Shown piece after piece: positions 8,940-16,639 of a DNA stretch of 16,643 nucleotides. Location of the stretch: NCBI GenBank assembly GCA_003990745.1, contig RBNI01003108.1, positions 1 through 16,643 of the forward strand, written 5' to 3'. The stretch comes from Jimgerdemannia flammicorona (Eukaryota > Mucoromycota > Endogonomycetes > Endogonales > Endogonaceae). The notes below the pieces were generated by a model that did no database searches, was not told the origin of the DNA, and worked only from the letters and a program-made list of their open reading frames with translations. Made by a program: the position numbers and the translations under genes. Position 1 is the first letter of the stretch; each line of letters starts with the position of its first letter.

Positions 8940-9370
8940 AGATTGGACTGGGGCCTTGTTTGATGAACCAAATCCTTTGGATCCTCGGATAGTGGGCAGT
9001 AGTTCAGGGACTTCCTTGACTATCAGGGTTGACTCAATTTTCTTGAATAGGATCTGGGCAATACAGAAGCCTATAGAGATCTTGAAGGGTATCCAACTGT
9101 GGTTTCGGATGAGGACAATAATTTCGCCTGTATAATCTTCATCAATGACTCCTCCTTCTACTGAGAGTCCTTTTAATACTAGGCTGCTGTAACAGCATAT
9201 TCTTCCAACATGTCCTTCAGGAATTTGGATACTGATTCCTGTGTAGACTTGCTTGACTTCTTGGTTAGAGACTGTAGCTTCTTCGGCTGCATATAGATCA
9301 TATCTAGCTGCTTTTTGACTTCCTTTGGTTGGGGCTTTGGCAGTTTGTCTTAACTTGACAAAGTCTAGGG
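8940..9370 (-). pseudogene. dUTPase domain fused between nucleocapsid and protease
   Basis: All five motifs of the trimeric dUTPase family can be read: motif 1 ARYDLYAAEE, motif 2 YSSLVLKG (the usual Arg before SS is Tyr here), motif 3 GGVIDEDYTGEI with the catalytic Asp, motif 4 GFCIAQILF and motif 5 RGSKGFGSS. The domain is about 135 residues, the normal size, and has no internal stop. The family hydrolyses dUTP to dUMP and diphosphate, lowering uracil misincorporation during DNA synthesis. It lies in frame 3' of the CCHC knuckle and 5' of protease, so it would be released from the polyprotein. Such a position resembles that of betaretroviral dUTPases, but the domain is uncommon in Ty3/Gypsy elements. 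I am confident of the family; activity cannot be judged, given the changed motif 2. Confidence 0.93.
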
Positions 9371-11714
9371 TTCTGGTGGTCAGATTGTTGAGGTGGTGCA
9401 GAGTGGTAATAGTTGCTCGTGTTGCTGTTCGGGGTTTTTGGTTAGGGCAGGCACTGGCCATGTGTCCTGTCTTTTGGCAATAGAAGCATGCTCCGCTTCT
9501 TCTAAGTTCATTCCTTTCACCTTCAGTGAGTTTCTTGAAGGTGCTCGGCTGAGTGGGTTCATGATTTCTGGGTGTCCACGAAGTGGATGTTGAGGGAGTT
9601 CAGGATGCTTTATGCTTTGGTTCTTCTTTCTTGGTCCAAGTTTTTTCCTTGTTGTTGAATTGTCTTCGGGGCAGAATTGGTCCAGCTGTTAAGATTTGCT
9701 TGACCATTGTCTTGATTCTTACCAGGCACCATTGTTGGTGATCACAACCAACTGGGCATCCTTGTTCTCGGATTTTTCTAGTAAGCCATTCCAGCAGGGC
9801 ATCGAATAAATGATCTGCTCTTGTACCATTTCGTGCTTCATCATTGGCAATATATCCTAGGCCAACAGTGTTCAGGAGTGACTCGAGTTTCATACAGAAG
9901 GTTTCAAATTTCTCCTTACTATATATATCGAATTTGAGATTGCAGAGTTTTACTTGGGATTCAGCGATCATGGTTTTGCTGTGATATTGAGCAATCATGA
10001 GTTGTTTAAGTCCAGGGGCTGCAGGATGGGCTCCATATTCAGGGGCATTATTTGCTGCATTCTGAGCAACTACTGCAGGTCGGGTGTCCCATGTAAGGGG
10101 TTTTTCAGGAAGGGTTTGCCATCATTCTTCGGCAGGTCCTTGGAAGAATGTAACAACTTGGTGGACATAGGCTGTAGTGGTAGCAAAGAGTTGTTCCAGA
10201 GTGTGGTCTTGATTGTTTGTCAGAACACAGTCAGTGACTTGTTCATTGGTCCATTGATTGGCTTCAAAGTTGGTGTCAACTACACTAATAAAGCTTTGGA
10301 CTTCTTGTGCAGTACCATTGAAGGTAGGTAGACTTAGATTTTTTGTAGGTCAGGTCTGTTTGGCTAAGGTAGTAATGGTTGCTGCCATTATGGCTATCTG
10401 AGCTGTGAGGTCTAGAATCTGTTGGTTTGCCATATTGTTTACTAGAGGCAGTTGGACTGCTGGTAGTAGTGTTACTGGTACTACTTAAGGTACTGGTGCA
10501 GAGTACGATGGGGTTCTTTGGGTCTGTGTAAGTTGCTGGAGTAATAGTTGTAGGTCTGGAGTAAGGGCTTGATAGATAGCTGTCTGTTGCTGTATAGGTA
10601 TGTTCTGTCCTGATGGAGGTTTGTCTCCTTCGGCAGTGTATCCAGGATCGAATTTGCTGAGATACTCCTCCTCTTCTTCAGTTTGGTCCCCGTGTAATTG
10701 GGTTTGCTCGGCATCAAAGTAGACAGAATCAGTTATATATCTGATTTCAGATAGACTTAATTCAAAGTCAAGTTCTGGTTTGGTATTGGTTTCAGATTCA
10801 GGTAGAGCTATAGCAGGACCTGCTTCAGGTTCGGGATCAGGTAGTTGATGAAGGGTTTCTCTTACTTCTTCCTTAAGAATATGGCGGGTCTTGCTGTTCT
10901 GGAATTGGTAGTATAATGCAGTCTTGGTCCTAGTATGGTGAAAGTCGGTAGAGTTGAGCCACTTGACTACAGAGACTTGGGCTTCATGAGGAACTAAGGC
11001 TAGAAAGGCTGCTGCTGGTTGTCCTAGGTCGCTCAGATTTGTGGAGCTGACAAAACTCTTATTGAGAAGAGTAAAAAAGGCTTCTATAAGACCTTCTTCA
11101 TCTTGACTTGCTAGGTGTAGGGTAAGGAGTTCGGTGAATAGGGTTTCGCCTATTTGCTGGTTTAATCGGAGTACTTCTTTCTTTGAATGAAGTTTGTCCC
11201 ACTTATTGCAGGTATGGAGGTCAAATTGTCCTTGTACGTTAGGTTCAATTCTCTCCAGATTGTCAGATAGTTCAAGATAAATTCCAGTTCAGAGGTTGGG
11301 CTTTATACCAACTTGTAGGAATTCGCAGAAGGGTTTATAGCGGGGTGAGGAAGTATCTTGAAGCAGAATTGGATTGTAAACTGCTGCTACCAAGTTGTGA
11401 GAGGGTTGCTTTTTAGGGTAACCATTACGTAGTTCTGGAAGGGTTTTCTGGAAGTTCTGGATATTCTGGAAGACCGTTTTCTTATGGTCAAGATCAATTT
11501 CATATGGAGTACATCCTCTACACTTATTGATTTCAAGATCGGGTTGATGTCTCAACCAAAGTCCTCTCTTTGAACTAGTTCTGGATGTTCAGGATTTTCC
11601 ATATTTCAGGAAGTTCGAGAAACTAAGATCAGCTTAGTTGAATTGGCATATCACTGCAGACAATACCCAATTAGGAAATTTCGTGATAGGGTTAGGAGTA
11701 GGACCTAACGGAGA
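9371..11714 (-). pseudogene. Gag with CCHC zinc knuckle
   Basis: About 780 codons, long for a Gypsy Gag. The N-terminal part (about 11714-10750) is a domain I do not recognise (LRHQPDLEINKCRGCTPYE; QDTSSPRYKPFCEFLQVG), followed by an acidic region (TEEEEEYLSKFDPGY) and Gln-rich repeats (LLLQQLTQTQ). The capsid-like retrotransposon Gag domain starts near 10345 (LSLPTFNGTAQEVQSFISVV) and holds the conserved F-x-G and VHQVVTFFQGPAEE segments. A CCHC knuckle CFYCQKTGHMASAC (about 9491-9450) with the canonical C-X2-C-X4-H-X4-C spacing binds RNA. Seven stops interrupt it. The extended N-terminus may be a lineage-specific addition. Confidence 0.85.
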
Positions 11715-11797
11715 GTGGATTTACTTAAGAGTGATTTGTGGGTTATTAAATAGGTTTATTTGCTATTCATGATATTGCTATACTAGGAGTAGTTGTG
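11715..11797 (-). other. Family 2 leader (candidate primer-binding region)
   Basis: Lies between the suggested 5' LTR end (11798) and the start of Gag-like sequence. A primer-binding site should lie here. I cannot match one to a tRNA 3' end by eye, and no clear self-priming complement to the presumed RNA 5' end is visible. Confidence 0.35.
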
Positions 11798-11877
11798 TGA
11801 AGGAATATTGTGGGGAAGTGCTCAGGAGTTGTGTTCAGATTGTTCAGGTCTGAGATTCTGAGGTCTGGGGGAGGGGG

Positions 11878-11885
11878 TATTTATA
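11878..11885 (-). promoter_or_regulatory. LTR TATA box driving gag-pol (family 2)
   Basis: TATAAATA followed by CCCCCTCCCCC on the minus strand, about 165 bp before Gag-like sequence. It is nearly identical to the family 1 LTR TATA (2845) and the family 1 internal TATA (1631). It marks the presumed U3/R boundary, and is the point where the two family 2 LTRs stop matching. Confidence 0.65.
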
Positions 11886-12075
11886 CTAGTGAGGGGCTAT
11901 CTAGACTATGCTAAATATGGGTGTAGCACTAAGTGCTTTGCTGAGTCGGAATGCAGTCATATAGTACAAGTGTGATCTGACATGTCAAGAGATCATCTGA
12001 CTGCTGAGTCAGTTCACAGTTACATCGTACAAGGCTAATCTAACTATACTATGACTGCTAACCTATTTATGTTTT

Positions 12076-13173
12076 TTAGGCACTATCTGGATAGTCTTCG
12101 ATGACATCACCATCAATTGCTTCATCTCTGATGAAGTAGTTATCTAGGAAAAGTGGTTCGCAGATTACTTCTCCTTGTTTGCTGAGGTAGTAATATATTG
12201 GAACTTCATCTCTGTCCCACAGGATAGCATCGTCTGTCTCATATGCTGGATAAGGTATTGGTGGGCGAAGAAGTGGTGCATCGTTTTTGCTTTCATCAGA
12301 TTCACTATCTGCATACCTTCTATAGGTTACAGCACTATGAGTCGTGGGGTTGTAGTAAGCTAGTGGCTGTAGTTCATGTTGCTCATACTCGGGTGGTGGA
12401 GTAGTTGGTTCGACTTTGAGGGTTGTCTGAAGGTATAGATTGTGTTCTCTGGTCTCTTCATTGTAGTTGAAGTAATCGGGGGTGAATACAGGTTGGTATT
12501 TGTGCTAGTGGTCATTGTCTCAATAAGTCTCATATGTGGTTATGAACTGTTGTAAGTTCATTGGCAAAGTTGGCAGTGTGATCAGGGTTGGTAGAGATTC
12601 TTGGCTTGAGGTCATATCGGCATCAGAAGGATTATTGTCTTCTGCTTCATCTTTGTCGAAGTTGATTATATCGTAGATGTCCTTCATGGCATATCCAACT
12701 TGGGGCATTCACAGGATGTGGTCATCAGGGTGTGGGAAGGTTCTGTCTGTGGTTTCAACATACTCGAGATACTTGTGGTTGAGTTCTTGTATCATGTCAT
12801 CGATTTGGCCATAGGACAGGGTAGCAACCATTTCGCTGGTAGTAACTCGGAGATGGGGAATAAAGGTGCTGTACTCATAGAAGAGTTCTCAGTGTTTGTG
12901 GGTGATGAGCTTCTGGTGTTGAGACATCTGGGTAATGTCTGTGTCATGGTGGTGTTCGACCATATCTTCCAGGAGGCGGCTGATCTGGTAGTAGCTTGAG
13001 ATTTGTCCAATTCAGTAGGCCTTATTAAGCATATTCAAGGCATTCCATCAGGCTTCCACAAAGTAGAGTGGTGCTAGGCTATGGATATTCATGAGGGGCA
13101 GAGGGGGTGTGGCTTGGTTGACAATGGCATTTCAAATGTCAGCGCGGATGTGGTTGTAGATCTCGGTGGTCAT
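12076..13173 (-). pseudogene. U3-encoded accessory ORF, copy B (unknown function)
   Basis: ATG at 13173-13171 and TAA at 12078-12076 give the same 1098-bp frame as copies A and C. Stops include TGA at 13050-13048 (shared by all copies), a TGA just upstream of IGQIS where copy A has CGA, and changes of a Trp codon to TGA/TAG near 12505-12525. The central segment MPQVGYAMKDIYDIINF, the acidic linker and the C-terminal acidic region are readable. PPPEY is kept, but the second PPxY is PLAYY here. Its TATA box is at 13239-13247 and two TGACTCA sites are at 13308-13314 and 13339-13345. In the full element this copy lies upstream of gag. Confidence 0.75.
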
Positions 13174-13458
13174 GTTTGTGTGTTTGGAAGTTGTGGTTGT
13201 TGTTTGTTTGGTTCTCATTCAACATATCTTAGGGCTCGGTATATATGCATCTATTCTTGATTAGTAAGATTCCATTTGTATAAACCTTGTGTTCCATGAC
13301 TTCATATTGACTCAGCTTTGTATGCTATGACTTCTGTTTGACTCAGCTTTGTGATCTTGCAGGTGATTTCCAGATTTGTTCAGAGATCGCATGTGATTTC
13401 GGTGGCTTGTTCAGAGGGTGACGTGTGATTTCTGTGGCTTGGAGGTTGTGCACTTATA

Positions 13459-13463
13459 TCAAC
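13459..13463. other. Candidate target-site duplication, right copy (TCAAC)
   Basis: TCAAC follows the LTR edge CACTTATA (13451-13458) without a gap. The partner is at 3186-3190. Confidence 0.5.
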
Positions 13464-13639
13464 AGTGGCTGCTGATAAGGAAATACAGAGTAAGGCTTTA
13501 GGTTAAAGTGAGTGAGACATACTTAGAAATATTGTCAGAGTTTTAGAAGTAAGTAGTAATTGCTCTGGCTCCACACTCATTTTATCTATCTTTGTATAAT
13601 ACAATATCTCACTATATATAACTGCCAGTATTTTAACAA
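13464..13639. other. AT-rich stretch before hAT relic, nothing recognised
   Basis: About 175 bp, AT-rich, no gene-like frame. It begins CAGTGGCTGC (13462 on), which could be a hAT-like terminal end, but no clear inverted partner is found. Confidence 0.4.
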
Positions 13640-14510
13640 TTGTATAAAGGATATAGTCAAACAAATGACCCCAAAAATAAGCTCTGCAATACCAGTATAC
13701 AATCTTCTGATTGACTAGCTAGAGGACAAGCTTGAGGATAGGCTAGAGGGTTGCAGTGATTTATAGTTAAGCTCAGATCAAAGAGATGCTATAGAGATTG
13801 CTCTAAGCAAGCTCAGAAAATACTACTTCAAAACAGATACCACTGTATACTCAATCAGTATAGATATGTCAGTATGTAGCTATTACCCCTTCCAAAATAG
13901 AGAAATCTCTATAAAAACTTACTCTCTTTTCTCTAAACAGTGTTAGACCTATACTTAAAGCTACAATACTATAAAGATTAGGGCTGAGAGCAGCACTTCA
14001 TTGAGAGAACCAAGCAGGCCATAATCGAAGTGTATCAGAAAAACTATATGCCACTATAAGGTTCTGGCTGAAGTCCAGACAAATATGCTGAGGGATTCCT
14101 CCTATTTCACATTTACTTCAGTAGAAAGAGAAAGAGGGAGCTGTCAGTAGAAGAGCTGCTATCAATAGATAAACTTACCATTTACCTCACCAGTAATCAT
14201 GTAATTCTGCTGGAGGGTATAGAGGTGCTCAACTAGTAGAAAGTGAGTTGTCAGGCAGGTATTGGGCCAATTTAACCCACTAATCTAACTACTGCTCTAC
14301 CCACTGAGGCATATAGCTATGTCAAACAGACTTCTCCAGCCTGTATAGTATGGCTTAGGACTACCTGATGATTTCTACCTCCAGCACTCCCATTGAGTAG
14401 GTGTTCTTAGGTGGGGTAGACCTTGTTGTTCCAAAGAGGTGTATACTGAATACTGAGACAATTCAGATATGTATGTGTCTGAAGTCTTAGTGGGGCTCAG
14501 GCTGCTAAAA
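13640..14510 (+). pseudogene. hAT-family transposase relic (C-terminal part)
   Basis: Three frames together read as the C-terminal half of a hAT transposase. First, 13640-13950: IPVYNLLID and LRKYYFKTDTTVYSISI, the segment before the third catalytic region. Next, from 13955: LKLQYYKD, then stops at expected Trp positions (TAG 13979, TGA 13985), then EQHFIERTKQAIIEVYQKNY. Last, from 14350: MA-stop-DYLMISTSSTPIE-stop-VF and later ICMCLKSWWGSG, matching the hAT dimerisation region (consensus-like S-T-P-x-E-R-V-F and L-K-S-W). The second and third pieces are in different frames, so indels as well as stops have accumulated. This relic is older than the two chromoviruses. The N-terminal half, with the BED finger and the first catalytic Asp, is absent. 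Confidence 0.82.
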
Positions 14511-14629
14511 TTTGGCAGATCCTGAGGATTTATAGATAAGTTAGTTGGTCTTGTAAAATATTTAATACCTTTCAAAATAAAAAGGAAAAAAAACCTAAGG
14601 ACTCAGCCCAGAGTTTGCAGCCTAAGTGG
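14511..14629. other. AT-rich tail after hAT relic
   Basis: Contains a run of A at 14583-14592 and no gene-like frame. It may hold the 3' untranslated end of the hAT element. Confidence 0.35.
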
Positions 14630-15112
14630 GGCAGTGGTCAGTAGGGTTGGTGGTAGTAGAGAGAGTGCATAAAATTTGTAGCTCTCCACTAGTAGCAAGG
14701 AGTAGCCCCAAGCTGTCAGTGCCCTAAGCTGTCAGTGTCTAGGTTGGTGGGTAGGTTGGTGGGCACAGAGTCAGTGCAAAATTTACAGCCCTCCATCAGC
14801 AGTAAGGGGCAGCCCCAAGCTGTAAGTGTCTGGGATGGGGGGGTTGGTAGAGGGGGGGGGGTAAGCAGAGAGAGCATGCAAAATTTGCAGCCCTCCACTA
14901 GCAGCAAGGGGCAGCCCCAAGCTGTCAGTATCTGGATCAGTAGGTGGGATCAGTTGGTAGAGTTAGTGGGCACAAAGTCAGCAGAGAGAGCATACAAAAT
15001 TTGTGGCCCTCTGCTGATAGTAAGAGATAGTCCCAAGCTGCAAGTATCTGGAACAGGTGGGGCAGATAGAGAGAGCATGCAAAATTTGCAGCACCAGCAG
15101 CATGAGGCTCCC
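14630..15112. repeat. Degenerate minisatellite, about five units of 85-116 bp
   Basis: A core of CAAAATTTGCAGCCCTCC followed by CAGCAAGGGGCAGCCCCAAG and CTGTCAGTGTCTGG recurs. The aaaattt landmark begins at about 14671, 14778, 14880, 14996 and 15081, giving spacings of 107, 102, 116 and 85. Spacers between cores are G-rich (GGTTGGTGGGTAGG). The fifth unit is cut where the LTR copy begins at 15113. Open frames across it arise from the repetition and are not proposed as genes. Confidence 0.85.
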
Positions 15113-16581
15113 TGTAAGCGCACAACCTCCAAGCCACAGAAATCACATGTCACCCTCCTAACAAGCTACTGGAATCACATGCAACCTCTGAACAAATCTG
15201 GAAATCACTTGCATAATCATGAAGCTGAGTCAAACAGAAGTCACAGTGCACAAAGATGAGTCAACACAAAGTCACAAAATACAAGATTCACACAAATGGA
15301 ATCTTACCAATCAGGACCAAATATATATATACTGAGCACTGAGACATGTCGAAACAGAGAACCAAAACAAACAACAACCACAACTTCCAAACATATAAAC
15401 ATGACCACCGAGATCTACAACCGCATCTATGCTGATATTTGGAATACCATTGTCAATCGAGCCACACCCCCTCTGCCCCTCATGAATATCCATAGCCTTG
15501 CACCTCTCTATTTCATGGAAGCCTGATGGAATGCCCTGAACATGATTAACGAGGCCCACCAGATTGGACAAATCTCAAGCTACTACCAGATCGGCCACCT
15601 CCTGGAAGATATGGTCGAACACTACCACAATACAGACATTATCCAAATGTCTCAACACTAGAAGCTCATCGCCCACAAACACCGAGAACTCTTCTATGAG
15701 TACAGCACCTTTATTCTCTGCCTCCAAGTTACTACCAGTGAAATGGTTGCTACTCTGTCCTATGGCCAAATTGATGATATGATACAAGAACTCAACCACA
15801 AATATCTCAAATATGTTCAGACTACCAATAGAACCTTTCTACACCCTGATGACCACATCCTGCAAATGCCCCAAGTTGGATATGCCATGAAGGACGTCAA
15901 CAATATAATCCGATTTGATCAAGATAAAGCAGAAGACAATGATCCCTCTGATGCCGACATGACCTCAAGCCAAGGATCTCTACCAACCCTGATCACACTG
16001 CCAACCTTGCCAATGAACTTACAATAGTTCATAACCACATATGAGACTTATTGGGACAATGACCACTGACATGAATATAAATCCGCATTTACCTCCGATT
16101 ACTTCAACTACAATAAAGAAATCAGAGAACACAACCTATACCTTCAGACAACTCTTGAGACCGAACCAACCACTCCACCACCTGAGTACGAGCAACATGA
16201 ACCACAGCCGCCAGCTTACTACAACTCCATGACTCATAGTGCTGTAACCTATAGAAGGTACATAGACAGTAAATCTGATGAAAATGAAGACGATGCACCC
16301 CTCCTTCACCCACCAACACCTTATCCAGCATATGAGACAGACAATACTATCCTGTGGGACAGAGATAAAGTTCCAATATATTACTACCTTAGCAAACAAG
16401 GAGAAGTAATCCGTAAACTACTTTTTCTAGATGACTACTTCATCAGAGATGATGTCATCAATGGTGATGTCATTGAAGACTACCCAGACAGCATCTAAAC
16501 ATATAAATAGCTTAACAGTCATAGTATAGTTAGATTAGCCTTATATGACGTGACTGTGAACTGACTCAGCAGTTAGACAAT

Positions 16582-16584
<3 letters not shown>
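15113..16584 (+). repeat. Partial family 2 LTR (U3), third copy, inverted
   Basis: Starts TGTAAGCGCACAACC, equivalent to the LTR starts at 4871 and 13458 on the minus strand. It follows them through TATA box, accessory ORF and the region after it, until the GACAATCTCTT stretch, where a poly-T run replaces the expected GACATATC. No internal element sequence is attached at either side, so it is a solo or truncated LTR. It points away from copy B, forming an inverted pair about 1.65 kb apart. Confidence 0.88.
15401..16498 (+). pseudogene. U3-encoded accessory ORF, copy C (best preserved)
   Basis: ATG 15401 to TAA 16496-16498, 1098 bp. Only four stops are found: TGA 15524, TAG 15659 (CAG in copies A and B), TAG 16025 (CAG in copy B) and TGA 16067 (TGG in copy A). 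The last 143 codons after 16069 are open. Start MTTEIYNRIYADIWNTI; central KYLKYVQTTNRTFLHPDD; acidic linker NDPSDADMTSS; two PPxY motifs in PPPEYEQHEPQPPAYY; acidic C-terminus IRDDVINGDVIEDYPDSI. A TATA box (ATATATATATA, about 15321-15331) lies about 75 nt upstream, with an A/C-rich leader. No function is recognised. Because changes can be polarised against copies A and B, this copy gives the best view of the ancestral protein. Confidence 0.8.

Positions 16585-16639
<55 letters not shown>
16585..16639. repeat. Poly-T run of 55 bases at window edge
   Basis: An uninterrupted run of T, then C and TTT to the window end. It sits where the LTR copy loses homology to the others. It may be the poly-A tail of an inserted minus-strand retroposon, or a sequencing/assembly edge artefact. 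Confidence 0.9.

Larger units (their letters stand above)
5301..11714 (-). pseudogene. Gag-dUTPase-Pol polyprotein, single frame with many stops
   Basis: All recognisable segments, from Gag (from about 11714) through the chromodomain (stop TAA 5303-5301), lie in one and the same reading frame: about 2138 codons without net indel. Gag and Pol are therefore not separated by a programmed frameshift, as in several fungal chromoviruses that make one polyprotein. By my reading about 26 in-frame stops interrupt it: about 18 TGA, 7 TAA and 1 TAG. At conserved positions they fall where the family has Arg (integrase SD-R-DPKF and N-R-TLKQM) or where Trp or Gln fits. The true start codon is unclear: protein-like sequence begins near 11714 (PLGPTPNPITKFPNW) without an ATG in frame, so the ATG was either mutated or lies upstream in the leader. 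The component domains are listed separately. Confidence 0.88.
11798..13458 (-). repeat. 5' LTR of family 2 (right copy)
   Basis: On the minus strand it starts TATAAGTGCACAACC; the expected TG is TA here, a G-to-A change relative to the left copy. It matches the left LTR from 13458 to 11879. Beyond the TATA box (TATAAATACCCCC, plus 11878-11885) it carries a C-rich R/U5-like stretch that the left LTR lacks. The end at 11798 (..CCTTCA) is chosen because the left LTR also ends CCTTCA and because the lengths then agree. It is directly followed outside by TCAAC (13459-13463). Confidence 0.75.
3186..13463 (-). mobile_element. Near full-length Ty3/Gypsy chromovirus, family 2, with dUTPase and ORF-bearing LTRs
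   Basis: Read on the minus strand: LTR (13458 down to about 11798), leader, a single gag-pol frame (about 11714 to 5301), 3' non-coding region, polypurine tract (4885-4872) and LTR (4871 to about 3191). The two LTRs are direct repeats over about 1.58 kb with mostly transition differences, and both carry the same ORF. A TCAAC duplication brackets the element. Total length is about 10.3 kb. The domain order (integrase last, then chromodomain) makes it a chromovirus of Ty3/Gypsy type. Two things are unusual: a dUTPase between nucleocapsid and protease, and an ORF inside U3. Many in-frame stops make it inactive. Confidence 0.85.

Noticed and set aside
5301..11714. TGA used as a Trp codon (alternative genetic code)
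   Set aside because: TGA also stands where Arg is conserved, TGG is used freely beside it, and TAA/TAG stops occur as well. Copies A and C differ TGG/TGA at the same codon. Mutation explains all of this.
13462..13475. hAT terminal inverted repeat (CAGTGGCTGC)
   Set aside because: Only a weak partner (GCAGCCTAAGTG near 14618) and no 8-bp target duplication could be found.
14735..15259. Open frame of 174 codons on the plus strand
   Set aside because: It covers the minisatellite and the first part of LTR copy C; its repeated protein motif simply mirrors the DNA repeat. No gene-like features.
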